From Deltaproteobacteria bacterium (lineage in GTDB: Bacteria > Desulfobacterota > Binatia > UBA1149 > SPBQ01), in contig JAJCZM010000054.1 in NCBI GenBank assembly GCA_029262375.1, positions 94,489-158,488 on the forward strand: a stretch of 64,000 nucleotides of DNA. The letters are read 5' to 3'. The notes under the pieces were generated by a model. It worked only from the letters and a program-made list of their open reading frames with translations, ran no database searches and had not been told where the DNA came from. Positions within the stretch are counted from its first letter, which is position 1, and each line of letters starts with the position of its first letter. The position numbers and the translations under genes are program-made. Below are positions 43,805-51,002 of this stretch, piece after piece.

Positions 43805-45453
43805 TCGATCCGGCCGTGTAGGTACCAGCGACGGCGGCGACTGTCGTAGTAGGCCCAGAGTAGGTCGCCGCGTTTTGTTTCGATGAAGTGGTACTCGCGG
43901 TGCACCGTCGACATCCACCAGCCTCCCGATACGATGTAGGGCCCGAGCATGCGTATAACCGAGCCGTACTCGAGTCCCTGCATGAGCCAGTTGTCGTTGC
44001 GCTCGTTGCGCGGACGTGGTGGTAGCGGGGAAGGCGATGTTTGAATGCGGCGGATGAGCGGGCGTACGGCGATCTTACGCGGCGTTGCTTCGGGGGTCTT
44101 TTCAAACGGGACCCAGGTAAATCCCGCTTCAGGCAAGTGACCTTCGCGCAGGCATGCGCGCACGACTGCCTTTTCTCCGAACTCAGCACGCAGTCGCGCC
44201 AACGCGCGATCTGCCGCCGCCAAATCGCGGCGTGCTCGAATGGCCTGCAAGGTAAGTTGCTCGCGGTTTGCCGCAACCGCCTCGCCACGCAGTTCCAGTT
44301 CGACGACACCCGCGGGTAGTCGCGTGGTATGTAGCCGCAGTTTGATGAGCTCCAAGTGTACGTTTCGGTCGAGCGTGGGTTCGGCCGGACGCAAGGTTTC
44401 GATCACGTGGTCGCGTGTGTCGAGCACCATGAGAAGGTGCAGCGCGCTGAGTGCCATGCCTTCGCCTTGGAGCCGCTCGATGACGGGCTCTAGCAATTCT
44501 TCAATGATGTGAAGTAGGCGGAACACACCGCTGACCGGTTCGTCGAGAATGATCTTCTGCTCGATCGGTTCTTCGGGGGGCCGTGGTGTGAGCGGAGACC
44601 AAAGCTCGCCGTTAGCCAGCCGGTACAATTGATAGGCCTCGCGGCCGAAGCGCTGCAGGATGCCGCCGGGAGGCAGCCGCAAGAACGTTCCTACCGTGCG
44701 GATCCCCAACTTGCCCAAGGTGTCGCGCAGTTTTACGGGCAAATCCAGACGCTCCAGTGGTACTTTATGGCTGAGTTCTTCTTCTTGGTGCGGATCTTCG
44801 ACGACGATGTCGTCATCGGTGGCTCGAGCCAGCGCATAAGAACCGAAGCGCGAGAAGCCGACGGCCATGCGCGCATGCATGCCGAAGGCGCGTAGGTCTT
44901 TGCGCACGGAAGCCGTCCAGTCGGTCAAAGAGGGGAACAGCAGCGTCATGCCCGCTGCGTTCACCCAAAAGACGCCGGGCATGTCTCTGGACGGTTCGGT
45001 TTCGGGCGAGAAACGAGCGAGTCGCGCAACGATACCGTCAATGCCTTCTTCGACTTCCGCATCGGTGATCACACCGGCACGCAGGCCCGGATCGAGTGAC
45101 AATCCTTCGGCGTAACTTTGCCCGGGGCGAATACGCGTGCGCCAAGCGCGCCGATTCGCCCACAAAATCTTTCCCTGCGGCGTGTCGTGATCGACGACGA
45201 CCGCCGCATGTGCGCTCCACTCAGGATGCTTCTTCAGGAGGATCTGCAGGGGAAGGGCGGGAACATTGATGCAGGCCAGGCGTTGGTCGTGCGCGTGGAG
45301 AGAGAGTTGGCGGCGGCCATCATAAGGCCCATCGGGCCTACTACCGTAGTCCCGATGGTGCCTATCATAAGGCCCATCGGGCCTACTAACGTAGTCCCGA
45401 TGGTGCGCATCATAAGGCCCATCGGGCCTACTAACGTAGTCCCGATGGGCCAT
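43801..45453 (-). CDS. imuB: ImuB, Y-family polymerase-like mutasome subunit with N-terminal repeats
   Basis: The 550-residue protein has a Y-family-like core from LACINVPALPLQILLKKHPEW, but the catalytic acidic residues are not evident, as in other ImuB proteins. Further features are RIRPGQSYAEGLSLDPGL, the helix-hairpin region LRDTLGKLGIRTVGTFLRLPPGG, and the C-terminal RLLHIIEELLEPVI and WYLHGRID segments. ImuB bridges DnaE2, the beta clamp and ImuA. Before the core lie three copies of a 15-residue repeat (HRDYVSRPDGPYDAH). The start ATG 45453 overlaps the end of imuA by 23 bp. The only ATG before the core is ahead of the repeats, so they should be translated. Its stop overlaps that of the convergent selenoprotein gene. 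Confidence 0.9.
   Translation of the reverse strand: MAHRDYVSRPDGPYDAHHRDYVSRPDGPYDRHHRDYGSRPDGPYDGRRQLSLHAHDQRLACINVPALPLQILLKKHPEWSAHAAVVVDHDTPQGKILWANRRAWRTRIRPGQSYAEGLSLDPGLRAGVITDAEVEEGIDGIVARLARFSPETEPSRDMPGVFWVNAAGMTLLFPSLTDWTASVRKDLRAFGMHARMAVGFSRFGSYALARATDDDIVVEDPHQEEELSHKVPLERLDLPVKLRDTLGKLGIRTVGTFLRLPPGGILQRFGREAYQLYRLANGELWSPLTPRPPEEPIEQKIILDEPVSGVFRLLHIIEELLEPVIERLQGEGMALSALHLLMVLDTRDHVIETLRPAEPTLDRNVHLELIKLRLHTTRLPAGVVELELRGEAVAANREQLTLQAIRARRDLAAADRALARLRAEFGEKAVVRACLREGHLPEAGFTWVPFEKTPEATPRKIAVRPLIRRIQTSPSPLPPRPRNERNDNWLMQGLEYGSVIRMLGPYIVSGGWWMSTVHREYHFIETKRGDLLWAYYDSRRRRWYLHGRID
45319..45453. repeat. Three tandem 45-bp palindromic units in the 5' end of imuB
   Basis: The units start at about 45319, 45364 and 45409 and differ at only a few bases. 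Each contains CCCATCGGG and CCCGATGG arms around a 14-nt loop, so each can form a hairpin in DNA or RNA. The 45-bp length keeps frame and encodes 15 residues per unit. The array covers the imuA-imuB overlap and the imuB start codon. It has no spacers, so it is not CRISPR. Confidence 0.95.
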
Positions 45454-46156
45454 GGCGTACCTCGCAGTGGGTCCAGCCGGGGCCGCGGCGTTTGTCTTTT
45501 AGGATTTCGATGTCGCAGGTGAAACGGCCTTCGGCCGTTCTTACGCGATTGGCGCGTGCACGTAGCGAGATGAGGGGGCCGACCGATGCCGCCTCGTTTT
45601 GTTTTTCGGTAAGAAACAGCAGAGCCGTATCATGCTTGCTGGCCAAGCCGAGCAACCGAGATAGGAGCGGGGTGGGGACGAACGCCCTGTCTTTTGCTTC
45701 TACCAAGTCGACTACTACCAGACCGAATGCCCCGGAGCGTATGAGTTTGTCTGCCGCGCGTGCTGCCGCCGGTGCGTTCTTCACGCGAACGACGGGCAGG
45801 GCTGCGAGGTCGATTCCCGACCGTGCGATGTCGGGCGGATAAAACGAACTGTCGAGCATGGTCACCCAACACACGGGCTCGCCTTCTAGTTGTGCCTCGA
45901 GGACCAACTCGAAGGCCATGGTGAGTCCTGCCCCCGCACCGAGTGAAGAGAGTTCGGCCATGCGGCCGGCGAGTTCTTTGCGGTTCCATTTTACGGGAGC
46001 ACGCTCAACTGGAGCACGCTCAACTGGAGTACGTTCAACGGGAGCGCGTTCGACAGGAGCGTGTGGCTCGTAATCGGTTTGCTCGTGACTGGGGCCGTCG
46101 AAGTCGGTGTGCCGGTTCTGCTGTGCGGCAAGCGAGGTGTCGAGTTGCTCAGGCAT
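45431..46156 (-). CDS. imuA: ImuA, RecA-like mutasome partner
   Basis: ATG 46156 (MPEQLDTSLAAQQ) overlaps lexA by 8 bp. The 241-residue protein is a truncated RecA-like fold: RMAELSSLGAGAGLTMAFELVLEAQ, VCWVTMLDSSFYPPDIARSGIDLA, FGLVVVDLVEAKDRAF and LLFLTEKQNEAASVG. There is no good Walker A (GAGAGLT instead), as is common in the ImuA group. It supports DnaE2/ImuB translesion synthesis, probably by contacting ImuB or RecA. Residues ~30-55 contain a VERAP repeat of five units, probably a flexible linker. It is co-transcribed with lexA and imuB under the 46971 operator. Confidence 0.82.
   Translation of the reverse strand: MPEQLDTSLAAQQNRHTDFDGPSHEQTDYEPHAPVERAPVERTPVERAPVERAPVKWNRKELAGRMAELSSLGAGAGLTMAFELVLEAQLEGEPVCWVTMLDSSFYPPDIARSGIDLAALPVVRVKNAPAAARAADKLIRSGAFGLVVVDLVEAKDRAFVPTPLLSRLLGLASKHDTALLFLTEKQNEAASVGPLISLRARANRVRTAEGRFTCDIEILKDKRRGPGWTHCEVRHGPSGLR
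45995..46066. repeat. Five 15-bp direct repeats in imuA
   Basis: Units of the form GGAGCACGCTCAACT follow one another with increasing divergence. They encode APVER-type pentapeptides near the N-terminus of ImuA. The frame is kept throughout, so copy number changes would only lengthen or shorten the linker. Confidence 0.85.
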
Positions 46157-46817
46157 CGGTGTAGGGCGCGATGAGGGGAGGGGTGCCGAAGTAGCGCCGT
46201 ACCTCGACGACCTTGCCCAGGATGATGGTTCGAGCTGGATCCGGCACGATGACGTCGTAAGCATCGTTTTCGGGAACGAGCTCGATGCGCCTGCCTTTTT
46301 TGCGAAGTCGCTTCACCGTGGCTTCGTCTTCGACTAACGCGACGACAATCTCACCGGAGTTTGCATTCGCTTGACGACGTACGATGACGATGTCGTCTTC
46401 GACGATGGCCGCGTCTTTCATGCTGTCGCCGCGCACGCGCAGTGCGAACAATTCCTTTTCGCTAAAGCGCGAATGGATCGGAAGAAGACCTTCAGGATCT
46501 TCAAGAGCGGTGGTGAGCCCACCGGCCTGCACACGACCGAGCAGGGGAATGAGGCAGTTTTCGGTCGCTTGTTCGAGCAGAGCCGGCAGGCGGTAGCCTC
46601 GGGCTTGGCTTCGGGCTTGGCCTCGGCCTTGGCTTCGGGCTTTGGCGAGGAGTCCCTCGGCTACCAATGCTTCTAAGTGTTCACGTGCGGTTTGTACGGC
46701 GCGAAAGCCGAACTGCTCTTGCACCTCGCGCGTGGTGGGCGGATCGCCGGCGAGTAGGCGATGACGCATGAATTCGAAAATGCGCTTGCGTGTTTCTCCG
46801 GCTGGCGTGCGACCCAT
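46149..46817 (-). CDS. lexA: LexA-family SOS repressor
   Basis: I start at ATG 46817 (MGRTPAGETRKRIFEFM), preceded by AAGGA. The frame further upstream runs through the operator and is not coding. The 222-residue protein has a winged helix (PTTREVQEQFGFRAVQTAREHLEAL) and a variable Arg/Gln/Ser-rich linker. The self-cleavage site is Ala-Gly (GRVQAGGLTTA). The peptidase dyad is Ser in RGDSMKDA and Lys in VEDEATVKRLRKKG. It represses its own operon and dnaE2, and RecA-stimulated autolysis would induce the mutasome. Its HTH need not match E. coli LexA, in line with the unusual operator. Confidence 0.92.
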   Translation of the reverse strand: MGRTPAGETRKRIFEFMRHRLLAGDPPTTREVQEQFGFRAVQTAREHLEALVAEGLLAKARSQGRGQARSQARGYRLPALLEQATENCLIPLLGRVQAGGLTTALEDPEGLLPIHSRFSEKELFALRVRGDSMKDAAIVEDDIVIVRRQANANSGEIVVALVEDEATVKRLRKKGRRIELVPENDAYDVIVPDPARTIILGKVVEVRRYFGTPPLIAPYTDA

Positions 46818-46970
46818 GGTAATGATGTCCTTGTCTCTTCGACTTCTGCGCTTTCTTTGCTTTCTTCGCGAGGCGAGGCGGCTTTTGTGCCCGAGCCTTC
46901 GAGCCGAGCTGGTTGATGACTCGACCCGAAAACCCGGGCTGGGAAGGAAGCAAAGAGGCAGATTGAGTTG

Positions 46971-46990
46971 TACCAGACGTTTGTCTGGTT
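46971..46990. promoter_or_regulatory. LexA operator of the lexA-imuA-imuB operon
   Basis: TACCAGACGTTTGTCTGGTT repeats the dnaE2 operator at 39503 base for base except for the last position. It lies ~155 bp upstream of lexA and 79 bp upstream of the divergent crcB gene, so it could also touch the crcB promoter. Confidence 0.85.
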
Positions 46991-47068
46991 CGTCAAGATG
47001 ATTCTTGATGTTGCCGTCCGGGGTGAGGGCGGATATCACGGCGAGACCCGTTTCTTCTGGTACCCAGC

Positions 47069-47455
47069 ATGAAAGAGATCATCGCCATCGCGAGCGCCGG
47101 CGCACTTGGCGCGCTAAGTCGTCACGCCGTTAACGGTTGGGCCGCCCGCACATTCGCGGGTGGGTTCTACTACGGAACGTTTTTCGTCAACATCCTCGGC
47201 TGTTTCCTGCTCGGCCTACTGATGGCGTTCGCAGCGGAGACCGGCTTCCCACCGAAAGCCGTGCGTCTCGCGCTAGGCGTGGGCTTCCTCGGGTCGTTCA
47301 CAACATTCTCAACGTTCGGTTACGAGACGATGCACGCATTCGATCGTGGCTTGCCGGGCACGGCGCTCGTGATCGTGGCATCGAATGTGATCGTCGGACT
47401 GACGGCGGCTTGGGGTGGGATGTATCTGGGGCGGTTGTTGGCCGAGGGGGGGTAA
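47069..47455 (+). CDS. crcB: Fluoride channel CrcB/Fluc
   Basis: This 128-residue protein has four membrane helices. It shows the family features GALSRHAVNGW near the start, FVNILGCFLLGLLMAF (the conserved Asn of helix 2), and GFLGSFTTFSTFGYET with the Phe/Thr 'FTTFSTF' lining of helix 3 and its break. It forms a dual-topology dimer that lets fluoride leave the cell. It is divergent from lexA. I looked for a fluoride riboswitch in the 80 bp upstream and found none. Confidence 0.95.
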   Translation: MKEIIAIASAGALGALSRHAVNGWAARTFAGGFYYGTFFVNILGCFLLGLLMAFAAETGFPPKAVRLALGVGFLGSFTTFSTFGYETMHAFDRGLPGTALVIVASNVIVGLTAAWGGMYLGRLLAEGG

Positions 47456-47497
47456 CCGGGCTAGCCGGGTTAGCCGCGCTCAGGGGAGGAGACCGAT

Positions 47498-47782
47498 ATG
47501 AAGAACTTTCTCATCTTGCACTACGGATTCGAAAAGCCCACGCCGGAAGACATGGCGGGGTGGAACAAATGGTTCGAGTCGGTCGCCGACAAACAGGTCG
47601 ATCGTGGCGGACTTCCCGGCGGTCGAGAGATCACGAGTACGGGTACCAAGGAACTTCCCTTCGGCAAAGATTCCCTCACGGGTTACACGATCATAGAAGC
47701 CGCCGATCTCGATGAAGCCGAAAAGATTGCCGGCGAATGTCCGATCGTCGCTAGCACGCTGGTCTACGAGATACGTAAGTAG
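47498..47782 (+). CDS. YCII-like small protein
   Basis: The 94-residue protein MKNFLILHYGFEKPTPEDM continues with MAGWNKWFESVADKQVDRG and a final TGYTIIEAADLDEAEKIAGECPIVAS. These are the hallmarks of the YCII/DGPF ferredoxin-like family (pattern 'G..I..A.s.eEA..i...cP.'). GGGAGGAG precedes the ATG. These proteins are of unknown or varied function; some act as dechlorinases or form domains in ECF-sigma-linked operons. It has no obvious partner beyond its same-strand neighbours. Confidence 0.8.
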   Translation: MKNFLILHYGFEKPTPEDMAGWNKWFESVADKQVDRGGLPGGREITSTGTKELPFGKDSLTGYTIIEAADLDEAEKIAGECPIVASTLVYEIRK

Positions 47783-47823
47783 ATTCTCGCGGGTCGTCCG
47801 GCATCATAGATGGCGGATCGCGG

Positions 47824-48249
47824 ATGAGTCGGCACATGTCGTCGAAGAAGAGACCATTTGATAGCGCAGATAGCGCAGATACAGCGGGACGTGACGCGAT
47901 AATCGCCCGGGCGCGGCGTGAACAGGCCGAGCGCGAGAGAACTTATCGCGAGCGAGCACTGAAACTATTCCCCTGGGTCTGCGGGGTCTGTGGGCGCGAG
48001 TTCGGTGGCAAAACGCTTCGAGAACTCACGGTCCATCACAAGGACCACAATCACGACAACAATCCACCGGACGGGAGCAACTGGGAGTTGCTCTGCATCT
48101 ATTGTCACGAAAACGAGCACGCGAAGCAGCAGGCGGCCGATGCCTACGGCGCCGCAACGCCCAGAGAGGAGCCGGATGCACCGGCTACCTATCAGCCGTT
48201 CGCGGATCTGGCGGACTTGTTGAAGCGCGATACGAAGACCAAGGAATAG
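47824..48249 (+). CDS. HNH nuclease, YajD-like
   Basis: This is a 141-residue protein. The core is FPWVCGVCGREF (first zinc Cys pair), LTVHHKDHNHDNNP (the HH of the HNH motif), NWELLCIYCHENEH (Asn, second Cys pair and final His). This is the YajD family pattern; the N-terminus is charged and probably disordered. An ATG at 47836 is also possible. Function in vivo is unknown; a DNA-nicking or repair role is assumed from the fold. The stop is 37 bp before my chosen sulfotransferase start. Confidence 0.85.
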   Translation: MSRHMSSKKRPFDSADSADTAGRDAIIARARREQAERERTYRERALKLFPWVCGVCGREFGGKTLRELTVHHKDHNHDNNPPDGSNWELLCIYCHENEHAKQQAADAYGAATPREEPDAPATYQPFADLADLLKRDTKTKE

Positions 48250-48286
48250 TCGCGTGGAAGATCTGGGCCTCGACAAGGAATACGCA

Positions 48287-49195
48287 ATGGCAGACGAACA
48301 CGATTGGCCCGTAAAGACCCGCGAGTTTCATAGTCACCACTTCGATTCGACGATCTGGAACGATCTCGAATTTCGAGACGATGACATCGTCATCTCGACC
48401 TACGCGAAGGCCGGCACTACTTGGATGCAGCAAATCATCGCGCAGCTTTTGTTCAACGCCGATCCCAAGCTCGAGGTCGCGGAGATGTCACCGTGGCTCG
48501 ACCTTAGGGTGCCGCCCAAAGAGGTAAAGCTTCCGATCGTGGAAGCGCAGACTCACCGTCGCTTCATGAAGACTCATCTTCCTGTGGATGCGCTGCGATT
48601 CTCACCGAAGGCGAAGTACATCTATATCGGCCGCGACGGGCGCGACGTGGTCTGGAGCATGTACAACCATCATGTGAACGCGAACCAGAGCTGGTACGAG
48701 GCGCTCAATGATACGCCGGGCCGGGTCGGTCCGCCGATCGAGCCGCCCCCGGACGATATCCGCCAGTACTGGCAGGACTGGATCGAGCGCGACGGGCACC
48801 CGTTCTGGCCGTTCTGGGAGAACGTTCGAAGCTGGTGGGGAATCCGCAGTCTGCCGAACGTGTTGCTCGTTCACTTCACGAATCTCAAGGCCGACATGCC
48901 CGGTGAGATTCGCCGCATTGCCGCGTTCTTGGATATCCCGATCGACGAGTCGCGCTGGCCGACGATTCTCGAGTACTGCTCGTTCGACTGGATGAAAAAG
49001 AATGCGGCGCGCAGCGTGCCTCTCGGTGGTGCGTTTTGGGACGCGGGCGCAGAAGTCTTCATCAACAAAGGCGTGAATGGACGCTGGACGGAGACGTTGA
49101 CGGCCGACGACTCGTTGCGCTACCAGAATCTAGCCGAGACCGAGTTGGGCATGCCGTGCGCGCACTGGCTGCGTACGGGCGAGGTGCTTGATTAA
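48287..49195 (+). CDS. Sulfotransferase (aryl/alcohol type)
   Basis: I choose ATG 48287 (MADEHDWPVKTREF), preceded by AAGGA at 7 nt, over GTG 48254. The 302-residue protein has the PAPS 5'-phosphosulfate loop YAKAGTTWMQQIIAQLL and the catalytic-His region FMKTHLPVD. The 3'-phosphate-binding segment is YIGRDGRDVVWSMYNHH. The C-terminal GRWTETLTADDSLRYQ corresponds to the eukaryote-like 'KGxxGDWKNxFT' motif as VNGRWTETL. The enzyme moves sulfate from PAPS to a hydroxyl or amine of a small acceptor in the cytoplasm. The acceptor is unknown. Confidence 0.9.
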   Translation: MADEHDWPVKTREFHSHHFDSTIWNDLEFRDDDIVISTYAKAGTTWMQQIIAQLLFNADPKLEVAEMSPWLDLRVPPKEVKLPIVEAQTHRRFMKTHLPVDALRFSPKAKYIYIGRDGRDVVWSMYNHHVNANQSWYEALNDTPGRVGPPIEPPPDDIRQYWQDWIERDGHPFWPFWENVRSWWGIRSLPNVLLVHFTNLKADMPGEIRRIAAFLDIPIDESRWPTILEYCSFDWMKKNAARSVPLGGAFWDAGAEVFINKGVNGRWTETLTADDSLRYQNLAETELGMPCAHWLRTGEVLD

Positions 49196-49250
49196 ACTAC
49201 TGCCAGAAACGAGTGCGCGCGGACACGTGCGCCGCAAGAGTTTCAGGTTT

Positions 49251-49295
49251 CGCATGGTTCGCATGGTTCGCATGGTTCGCATGGAACGCATGGAA
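49251..49295. repeat. Five tandem 9-bp units upstream of the DUF3237 gene
   Basis: Three units CGCATGGTT are followed by two CGCATGGAA, with a partial sixth (CGCAGGACG). The array lies in the gap between the sulfotransferase stop and the ATG at 49319. Each unit contains an ATG, but none in frame gives a recognisable protein. Nine bases per unit would keep frame if read. Confidence 0.9.
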
Positions 49296-49318
49296 CGCAG
49301 GACGCCACGGAGATCCCC

Positions 49319-49768
49319 ATGAAGTTCGTCGAAGAGTTCACCGTCAACGCTACGCTCGAACCGCCGCTGCCCGTCGGTGAGGGGCCCATCGGTACACGCA
49401 TGTACTTTGACGTCACAGGCGGCGAGATCGTCGGTGAGCGTGTGCGAGGCAAACTGCTCGGGGGAGGCGAGTGGGCACTGATCGGGCCCGACGGCTACCT
49501 GCGAGTCGACGTGCGATTGCAGGCCGAGACACACGACGGCGCGTATCTCTACATTCAGTACGTCGGCTTGCTCGAACTCAACGACGCCGTGCAGGCAGCC
49601 ATCCAAAACGGTACCGGCACCGACTATGGGGAGCAGTACTTCTTCACGAATCCGCGTATCGAGACCGGCGACGCGCGCTACGCTTGGCTCAACACGACGT
49701 TCTTCGTCGGCGAGGGACACAGTTTGCCGGGGCTCGGCGTCGAATATCGTGTGTGGCGGCCATCGTAG
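49319..49768 (+). CDS. DUF3237 family protein
   Basis: The 149-residue protein follows the DUF3237 pattern throughout: EEFTVNATLEPPLPVGEGPIG, RMYFDVTGGEIVGERVRGKLLGGGEW, DGYLRVDVRLQAETHDGAYLYIQYVG, and the ending YAWLNTTFFVGEGHS. Members are small beta-barrel proteins found in degradative gene clusters; no activity is firmly known. It sits downstream of the sulfotransferase and upstream of a glyoxalase-fold lipoprotein gene, and it has no signal peptide. Confidence 0.88.
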   Translation: MKFVEEFTVNATLEPPLPVGEGPIGTRMYFDVTGGEIVGERVRGKLLGGGEWALIGPDGYLRVDVRLQAETHDGAYLYIQYVGLLELNDAVQAAIQNGTGTDYGEQYFFTNPRIETGDARYAWLNTTFFVGEGHSLPGLGVEYRVWRPS

Positions 49769-49837
49769 GCCGGTTGCAGCGAAGCCCAGAAGTATTTCTA
49801 GGTGGAACGGTGACGCTATGGAGAGGAATACTCGAGG

Positions 49838-50371
49838 ATGATGACCAACCGGATTTTAATTAGTTCTCTGATTTGTCTCGCGCTGTCGCTACTGGTCAGT
49901 GCCTGTTCGGTGGCGGGCGGGCGCGACGCGACAGTCGCCGTTGCCGCGGTCGATCGCCCGGTGCATAGCGTGCGTGGGGTCGATCATGTCGGCCTTACGG
50001 TTACCGATCTCGACGCCACGACGCAGTTCTTCGTGGAGGTCTTGGGCTTCGATCACTTTCGATCCGACGATTCCTATCCGTCGCACTTTCTTCGTAACGG
50101 GCACGTGATTGTCACGTTGTGGCGAGTCGCGAATCCGGACGATGTGGTGCCGTTCAATCGAGAACGGAATGTCGGGCTCCACCACCTCGCGCTGGCAGTC
50201 GATTCGTTCGAGGCACTCGCGCGTCTCCATGACCGTGTGCGTGCGTTTCCCGGCGTTCGTATCGAGTTCGCACCGGAACTGCTCGGTGGCGGTCCCACCA
50301 AACACATGATGTTCCGTGAGCCGAGCGGCAATAGAATGGAACTGATCCATCGACCGCCACCGCCTTCGTGA
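49838..50371 (+). CDS. Lipoprotein with VOC/glyoxalase domain
   Basis: The N-terminus MTNRILISSLICLALS with LLVSAC is a lipobox, predicting a lipid-anchored periplasmic protein. The 140-residue VOC domain follows: GVDHVGLTVTDLDATTQFFVEVLGF, NVGLHHLALAVDSFEAL and MMFREPSGNRMELIH. The first-strand His and the last-strand Glu, usual metal ligands, are present. VOC enzymes are normally cytoplasmic, so an exported one is uncommon. The substrate is unknown. It is followed after 25 bp by an AhpD-like gene. Confidence 0.82.
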   Translation: MMTNRILISSLICLALSLLVSACSVAGGRDATVAVAAVDRPVHSVRGVDHVGLTVTDLDATTQFFVEVLGFDHFRSDDSYPSHFLRNGHVIVTLWRVANPDDVVPFNRERNVGLHHLALAVDSFEALARLHDRVRAFPGVRIEFAPELLGGGPTKHMMFREPSGNRMELIHRPPPPS

Positions 50372-50396
50372 ATCGACGATCCGCAGGAGGTTCGTA

Positions 50397-50912
50397 GTGC
50401 TTCGATGGCTCATTAATCGCATCCTGGATGGCGAAGAGAAGAAGATCGGCGAGTCTGTCGACTACATTCGACACGTAGTAGACGTCTCGCCCGGCGCGTT
50501 CTTTCGCTTCTCCAGCATCATGCCTTTTGCGAACAGTCGTAAGGTGCTGCCGGTCGACGTTTGGTTCGTGGCGCAGATCGTAGCAATCCAAGCCGCGGAT
50601 TGCGGCACCTGTGTACAAATCGGTGTGAATCTCGCACGCCAGGCGAACGTGGACGGTGATCTACTGCGAGCGGCGCTCGTGGGAAACTGTGACGCCATGC
50701 CGCCGGAGATGGCAGACGTTTATCGCTTCTCGAAGGCGGTCATCGAGTCGTCCGGCGAGGAAGACGCCTTGCGAGATACGCTGCGAGCGCGCTACGGCGA
50801 GCGAGGCCTGATCGAGTTATCGTACGTGCTCGCGAGCGGGGGAATTCCGCCTGTGGTGAAGCGAACGCTCGGCTACGCGCAAAGCTGCAGTGCCGTGACG
50901 GTCGAGGTCTAG
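50397..50912 (+). CDS. AhpD-like / carboxymuconolactone decarboxylase-family protein
   Basis: GTG 50397 has AGGAGG upstream. The 171 residues include VWFVAQIVAIQAADCGTCVQIGVNLA, an AhpD-type C-x-x-C, although the position four after the second Cys is Gly, not His. The family includes peroxidase reductases and decarboxylases. ECF41 sigma factor genes are typically next to carboxymuconolactone-decarboxylase, oxidoreductase or epimerase genes, and the next gene here is an ECF41-like sigma factor. That makes this a likely target or partner. Confidence 0.8.
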   Translation: MLRWLINRILDGEEKKIGESVDYIRHVVDVSPGAFFRFSSIMPFANSRKVLPVDVWFVAQIVAIQAADCGTCVQIGVNLARQANVDGDLLRAALVGNCDAMPPEMADVYRFSKAVIESSGEEDALRDTLRARYGERGLIELSYVLASGGIPPVVKRTLGYAQSCSAVTVEV

Positions 50913-50943
50913 CGATTTGTTATCCCAGGACGTGCCCCCGACC

Positions 50944-50970
50944 TGTAACAATCGGGTGCCGCCAGACGTC
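50944..50970 (+). promoter_or_regulatory. Candidate ECF41 promoter of the sigma factor gene
   Basis: TGTAACA, 16 bp, then CGTC. The reported ECF41 consensus is TGTCACA and CGTC, so there is one mismatch in the -35. It lies 33 bp upstream of the sigma factor ATG, which suggests autoregulation. The same GTAACA-N16-CGTC arrangement occurs at 52009. Confidence 0.6.
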
Positions 50971-51002
50971 GGGTCGTTGTAGGAGGCAGACTGCTTCATT
51001 CC

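Noticed and set aside
45319..45453. CRISPR array
   Set aside because: The units abut directly with no unique spacers and are in frame with imuB.
46818..47039. N-terminal extension of LexA
   Set aside because: It would translate the LexA operator and a Lys/Arg-rich low-complexity stretch. ATG 46817 has a ribosome-binding site and opens the HTH.
46991..47068. Fluoride riboswitch before crcB
   Set aside because: The conserved GGNGAUGG...GCC core and the downstream GCUGAUG are absent.
50962..50975. LexA half-site CCAGACGT near the ECF41 promoter
   Set aside because: There is no matching right half and the bases are better explained by the CGTC of the ECF41 -10 element.
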